Below, in pieces: positions 60,825 to 64,000 of a DNA stretch of 64,000 nt; position 1 is the stretch's first letter; each line of letters begins with the position of its first letter. Origin of the DNA: Bacteroidales bacterium UBA1195 (GTDB lineage: Bacteria > Bacteroidota > Bacteroidia > Bacteroidales > WCHB1-69); the NCBI GenBank assembly GCA_002309855.1, contig DBYD01000035.1:14595-78594 (forward strand). The letters are read 5' to 3'. Both the position numbers and the translations under genes were made by a program. Under the pieces are notes generated by a model, which was not told where the DNA came from, searched no databases, and saw nothing but the letters and a program-made list of their open reading frames with translations.

Positions 60825-61955
60825 TTATGATTGTTTGACTGCCCGCATAACCGAATCTCCAACAATGTAAGCCAACCGAACAGGCACTGCATTTCCAAGT
60901 TGGCGCATAGCTTCAGTCCATGCGCCTGTTATCACATAGTCATCGGGGAAAGTCTGTATACGCTTGGCCTCCAGAACAGAAAGATAGCGGATTGACCCAT
61001 CTGTAAAACGAACTATGTTTTCACCTCCAGGCACACCATGTGCTCCTGCCTTGATGGTTTTGGATGGTTCATCAATGTCACTGCCAGTATGCCCAGGATA
61101 GGTTCTGGCACCATTGCGAAGACTATGTTCCCCATGTCCGTTTGGCTCACCAAGATTTTCAAACGCATCCCTCATTGTCCTCCAGGGCTTCAATTCGGGA
61201 GGGAACATTCCATATTTTTCAAAAAGTTTGGCCCTTATTGCTTCACAAACTTCCTTTTTGTCTGGATTTCCAAGATTGTGACGGTTCCAATAGTTCCCAG
61301 TCACATACTTGTCCCATAGTAATGCATCCTCACTATGGGTTTCTTTTGGGAATGACCAATTTACATTCAAGTCACCTCTAAATCCGACAATAATTACCCT
61401 TTCCCGCTTTTGCGGAACGCCATAGTCCGCAGCATTTATGAGCCTATATGACACCTGATATCTCATGCCTTTGTAGTCATTGTCCCTATCTATTTTTTTC
61501 AAAAGGGACAAATTATCATTCCAATCATTGGAGTTTAGAATTATTTCAGGATAAGTAAGTTGAAGCAGGATATAATGAAAATATTCGGAAAAGGACTCCC
61601 TAAGCAGCCCCTTGACATTTTCAAAGATAAAAGCCTTGGGCATCAAAGTTCTGATGGCAGAAATAGCAGCAGGAAACATATCACGTTCATCATTAGAGCC
61701 TTTTGCTTTTCCACCCAATGAAAATGGCTGACATGGAGGACCACCCGCAATGATATCAACACATTTGTCTTTATAATCATCAAACGAAAACTGACGAATA
61801 TCACCTTCATGGACAAGATTTTCCCCATAATTCACACGAAGGGTATTGCAAGCATCGGCATTCCATTCTATAAAAGCCTCGTGCTTACTTCCGGCCAGTT
61901 CCAGTCCTTTCGCCATGCCACCAGCACCTGAAAAAATTTCAATGCTTTTCATCAT
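60825..61955 (-). CDS. C5-cytosine DNA methyltransferase of a type II system
   Basis: A 376-residue modification enzyme. Motif I is IEIFSGAGGMAKGLELAG, motif IV (catalytic Cys) GGPPCQPFSLGGK, motif VI FENVKGLL, motif VIII GVPQKRERVIIVGF and motif X QLGNAVPVRLAYIV. The target-recognition region lies around residues 200-310. The start overlaps the REase gene's end by 17 bases; two Met are adjacent, so the start may be 61952. With the GIY-YIG endonuclease next to it, it should protect the site CCGCGG if the pair keeps Eco29kI-like specificity, which is inference. Confidence 0.93.
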   Translation of the reverse strand: MMKSIEIFSGAGGMAKGLELAGSKHEAFIEWNADACNTLRVNYGENLVHEGDIRQFSFDDYKDKCVDIIAGGPPCQPFSLGGKAKGSNDERDMFPAAISAIRTLMPKAFIFENVKGLLRESFSEYFHYILLQLTYPEIILNSNDWNDNLSLLKKIDRDNDYKGMRYQVSYRLINAADYGVPQKRERVIIVGFRGDLNVNWSFPKETHSEDALLWDKYVTGNYWNRHNLGNPDKKEVCEAIRAKLFEKYGMFPPELKPWRTMRDAFENLGEPNGHGEHSLRNGARTYPGHTGSDIDEPSKTIKAGAHGVPGGENIVRFTDGSIRYLSVLEAKRIQTFPDDYVITGAWTEAMRQLGNAVPVRLAYIVGDSVMRAVKQS

Positions 61956-62562
61956 AATAATCCAATACCTTTACTTTTATCTCTTCCAATGATGGATGGT
62001 TGCCTTTCAAATTGTCCGCCCAACGTCTGCCAGGATGCAAAATATCCCAATCCGATTTTGCCTGATCATATCTGCCGCTTCCCGGATCATGATTTCCAAA
62101 TCCATCAATACAACTGTTCCATATGGGAACATATTGTCTGATTAACGATGCTTCAACAGTTCCTATCATGTCAACTGCAGCATTTTCAAGTATCATGAAT
62201 CTACACCTGAAATCATCAATATCCAGATTACACACTTGGCAAATGCTATTATTATGTTCACATAAACGAGAGTACAATTCATTCGAAGCTTGCTGAAGCC
62301 TTGCTTGCCTCCACCCTCTTGGAGCCGCTTTACCAACATAGACAGGCTGTACAAAGTTAAGCCTGTTGACTTCATAAAGATGTTTGTAATAAGGACTTTT
62401 TCCTATATAATAAAGGGCATAAACGCCCGCTCCTACAAAATTCTCGGGAGGCGGCAACTGATGAACCGGGGTTCCATTAAAGAAACGAATGGTATCTTTA
62501 ATGATTTCTGCAAACGCTTCCGAATGGAAGACATGCTTGGACCGGTCAAATGTTGCCTTCAT
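61939..62562 (-). CDS. Eco29kI-like GIY-YIG restriction endonuclease
   Basis: A 207-residue nuclease from the ATG at 62562 (MKATFDRSKHVFHSEAFAEI). The open frame runs further up to 62763, but that part overlaps the PLD gene's 3' end antisense-free in another frame and is not family-like. Motifs: GVYALYYIGKS (GIY position), QPVYVGKAAPRGWR (YIG position and catalytic Arg/Lys), SRLCEHNNSI and the C-terminal DGFGNHDPGSGRY. These match Eco29kI, which is 214 residues and cuts CCGCGG. It precedes its methyltransferase with a 17-base overlap. Confidence 0.85.
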   Translation of the reverse strand: MKATFDRSKHVFHSEAFAEIIKDTIRFFNGTPVHQLPPPENFVGAGVYALYYIGKSPYYKHLYEVNRLNFVQPVYVGKAAPRGWRQARLQQASNELYSRLCEHNNSICQVCNLDIDDFRCRFMILENAAVDMIGTVEASLIRQYVPIWNSCIDGFGNHDPGSGRYDQAKSDWDILHPGRRWADNLKGNHPSLEEIKVKVLDYYDEKH

Positions 62563-62696
62563 ATCAATACAGTATACATTTTTTATAGAAATAAAATCAA
62601 TTTGCAAATATCCACAAAAAACCAATTCATTTTTCATGCAGACGCATAAAAATTTTGCGACAATATGCGTGCCGCAACTTGACACGCCTTTGGTTT

Positions 62697-63212
62697 TCAC
62701 TTTGAAATCCTGTCCCCGCAGAAGGCCTTCCGCCTGCATTTGGCACACCGCTGCCCCTGCCATACGCTGTCAAGATGGTCGGCGGCGGCGTCCACCAGCG
62801 AAGGCTCGTCGGTGAGGATGCCCGCCTCGAAGTTGCGGTTGCCGTCACTCTTCATGCCCATGCCGGCTCCCGTGAGGTTCGCGGAGCCGATATAGGCGGT
62901 GGCACAGTCGAATATCATGATTTTGAAGTGCACACGCGGGCAGAGGCGCCGTTCCAGTTTGCTCCAGAGCCCAGGGTATTTGTCGAAGTCCGCACGGAAG
63001 TTTTCGCCAGGCTCCTTGGCGTGCAGCAGCCGCACCTCCACGCCACGTTTTGTCAGCTTGTCAAGCACCGAAAGGAACGGCACCGCCTCCCTTCCACCCT
63101 CAACGTACAAATCCTTCAGGTCCGCAGTGGCAATCCACAGGTCATGCCTAACCTTTTCGCAAAGCGAAAGGACTTTGGTGTAATGGGAGGCATCGGGGAT
63201 GTATTGGAACAC
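62697..63212 (-). CDS. Phospholipase D-family nuclease-like protein
   Basis: A 171-residue protein with one HKD motif in HFKIMIFDCATAYIGSANLT (His-Lys-Asp plus GSAN), as in small Nuc-type members that dimerise to make one active site. N-terminal DLWIATADLKDLYVEGG is typical of the fold. It ends with a Cys/Arg/Lys-rich tail (RCAKCRRKAFCGDR). No signal peptide, so it is cytoplasmic and could be a nuclease. Stop-to-start gap to the upstream UDG-like gene is 5 bases, so the two are cotranscribed. A deleted second copy is at 60694. Confidence 0.88.
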   Translation of the reverse strand: MFQYIPDASHYTKVLSLCEKVRHDLWIATADLKDLYVEGGREAVPFLSVLDKLTKRGVEVRLLHAKEPGENFRADFDKYPGLWSKLERRLCPRVHFKIMIFDCATAYIGSANLTGAGMGMKSDGNRNFEAGILTDEPSLVDAAADHLDSVWQGQRCAKCRRKAFCGDRISK

Positions 63213-63217
63213 GGGGA

Positions 63218-63973
63218 TTAATTCTTTAGTTTTTTACAAATTATCCCGTAATTGTCCTTTAAATTGTTTTTTGACAACATTTGGCAACGAGGATTCTTAT
63301 TATATAGAAATAGACCCTTGTATTCTTCGTTATCCATTTCCGGAATCAGTTTTTTCCATTTGTCCCTTGACCGCATTACAAGAAAAATAGTGTCCTTTTT
63401 TTGTAAAAGGCGCATGATAATTTTTCGTGTGAATTCTTGTGTTTTTAATTTCTTATTATTCCATGAACCGAAGTGTTCCGATGCATAAGGGACAAATTGT
63501 ATCAAACCTATCCGCGATAACTCCGCACCATCATTTTTTAATTCTGATAAGCGGTCTGACCAATACCCATTGTCCATAACATCGTCCACATCACTTTTGG
63601 GGGATATTATATATCTGGATTCTAACCAAGCGTTTTGCTTGGATAATTTAATGAATTCTTTTTGACGTTCAAATTCAAGCAACTTAAACAGTTTCGTTTT
63701 CACCCGTTCATTATAACCTGGGTTAAGGCTCAAGATGACAAGTTTCGGATCTTTTAGATTTCCACGATAAGGTTTTGGCAATAACGAAAGTTCAAATTGC
63801 TTTTCATCAATCTGTTCTTTATCCTTTGAGTAAACGAATTTTCCTTTTCCGCTACAAATTTTGTCTATTAGTTCTCTCATTGCAGCTGGATCATTTGTGT
63901 CAATGTTAAATATTTCCTTACCCCAAGGATTTTCATCTTTTAACTCTTTCCAAGTAAGGATTTTTTCTTCCAT
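63218..63973 (-). CDS. Hypothetical protein with uracil-DNA-glycosylase-like pattern
   Basis: A 251-residue AT-rich protein. The stretch KLVILSLNPGYNER resembles the GxNPG/GxNPS motif A of UDG-superfamily proteins, followed by IQFVPYASEHFGSW and a beta strand TIFLVMRSRDKW. The family assignment is weak; it could be an unrelated alpha/beta fold. It is 5 bases upstream of the PLD gene on the same strand, so a joint role in nucleic-acid handling is suggested. The start at 63973 is near the window's right end; no promoter is clear. Confidence 0.5.
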   Translation of the reverse strand: MEEKILTWKELKDENPWGKEIFNIDTNDPAAMRELIDKICSGKGKFVYSKDKEQIDEKQFELSLLPKPYRGNLKDPKLVILSLNPGYNERVKTKLFKLLEFERQKEFIKLSKQNAWLESRYIISPKSDVDDVMDNGYWSDRLSELKNDGAELSRIGLIQFVPYASEHFGSWNNKKLKTQEFTRKIIMRLLQKKDTIFLVMRSRDKWKKLIPEMDNEEYKGLFLYNKNPRCQMLSKNNLKDNYGIICKKLKN

Positions 63974-64000
63974 GTTTGAATCTACTTTAAAAAGTTAATA

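Noticed and set aside
62563..62763. N-terminal extension of the restriction-endonuclease ORF
   Set aside because: These ~67 codons are another frame of the PLD 3' end and terminator region; Eco29kI family length fits the start at 62562.
1..64000. tRNA, rRNA or riboswitch genes
   Set aside because: No cloverleaf with TTCGA-type T-loop, rRNA core sequence or known riboswitch core was seen in the intergenic spaces by eye. Most gaps are shorter than 300 bases.

Overview
The window looks like a chromosome segment of a Bacteroidota bacterium, most likely order Bacteroidales. Supporting signs are TAnnTTTG-type -7 promoter elements in front of many genes, a DUF4175 protein, a type IX secretion (T9SS) C-terminal sorting domain, an UpxY-type NusG paralogue, an IS1096-passenger/miaA pair, a formimidoyltransferase-cyclodeaminase and several Bacteroidetes-type outer-membrane barrels. 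I cannot name family or genus from this sequence alone.

Layout. (1) 1-8.9 kb is a mosaic accessory region. It holds the end of a large phage-like protein whose C-terminus resembles the variable C-type-lectin domain of diversity-generating retroelement (DGR) targets, a beheaded DNA adenine methylase, an AT-rich HExxH protein, an AAA+ ATPase with a partner of unknown function, and a type II toxin-antitoxin pair between two broken C-terminal pieces of ORF6N-type genes. (2) 8.9-26.3 kb is core chromosome. On the minus strand run TPR protein, outer-membrane barrel and recF. On the plus strand run DUF4175 protein, BamA-like barrel, CPBP protease, Arc-like regulator, recG, dusB, engB, IS1096-passenger protein and miaA. 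Stop/start overlaps (TAATG, ATGA) are frequent here. (3) 26.3-50.8 kb is mostly envelope and housekeeping: M16 protease, an AAA ATPase, a C39-peptidase ABC exporter with its HlyD partner, an M28/glutaminyl-cyclase-like lipoprotein, a TonB-receptor-like barrel, TolC, UpxY/NusG paralogue, murB, ftcD, waaA, a sulfatase-fold lipid-head-group transferase, an M3 peptidase and a T9SS-exported leucine-rich protein. (4) 50.9-64 kb is a second accessory, defence-like region. It has DnaQ-like exonuclease, WYL regulator, a REP-associated tyrosine transposase (RAYT) with its palindromes, two different ATPase-plus-nuclease-fold genes, a deiminase, a minimal FtsZ-like protein, an AlbA/Schlafen-type ATPase, a complete Eco29kI-like restriction-modification pair, a phospholipase-D-like protein with a broken second copy, and a possible uracil-DNA-glycosylase-like protein.

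The most unusual items are all in the last region. A 228-residue protein keeps FtsZ GTP-binding loops T1-T6, but lacks the T7 catalytic loop and the whole C-terminal domain; it ends in a MinD-like basic amphipathic tail. The PLD gene, its terminator, the restriction-modification pair and the PLD pseudogene are arranged as expected for insertion with long target duplication. Removing this cassette and the AlbA cassette (bracketed by 34-bp direct repeats) would bring the PLD gene next to the FtsZ-like gene. The RAYT carries its own palindrome in frame inside its coding sequence and lies between 73-bp direct repeats that duplicate the promoter/operator of the neighbouring ATPase gene. All assignments were made by reading motifs; no database search was run.
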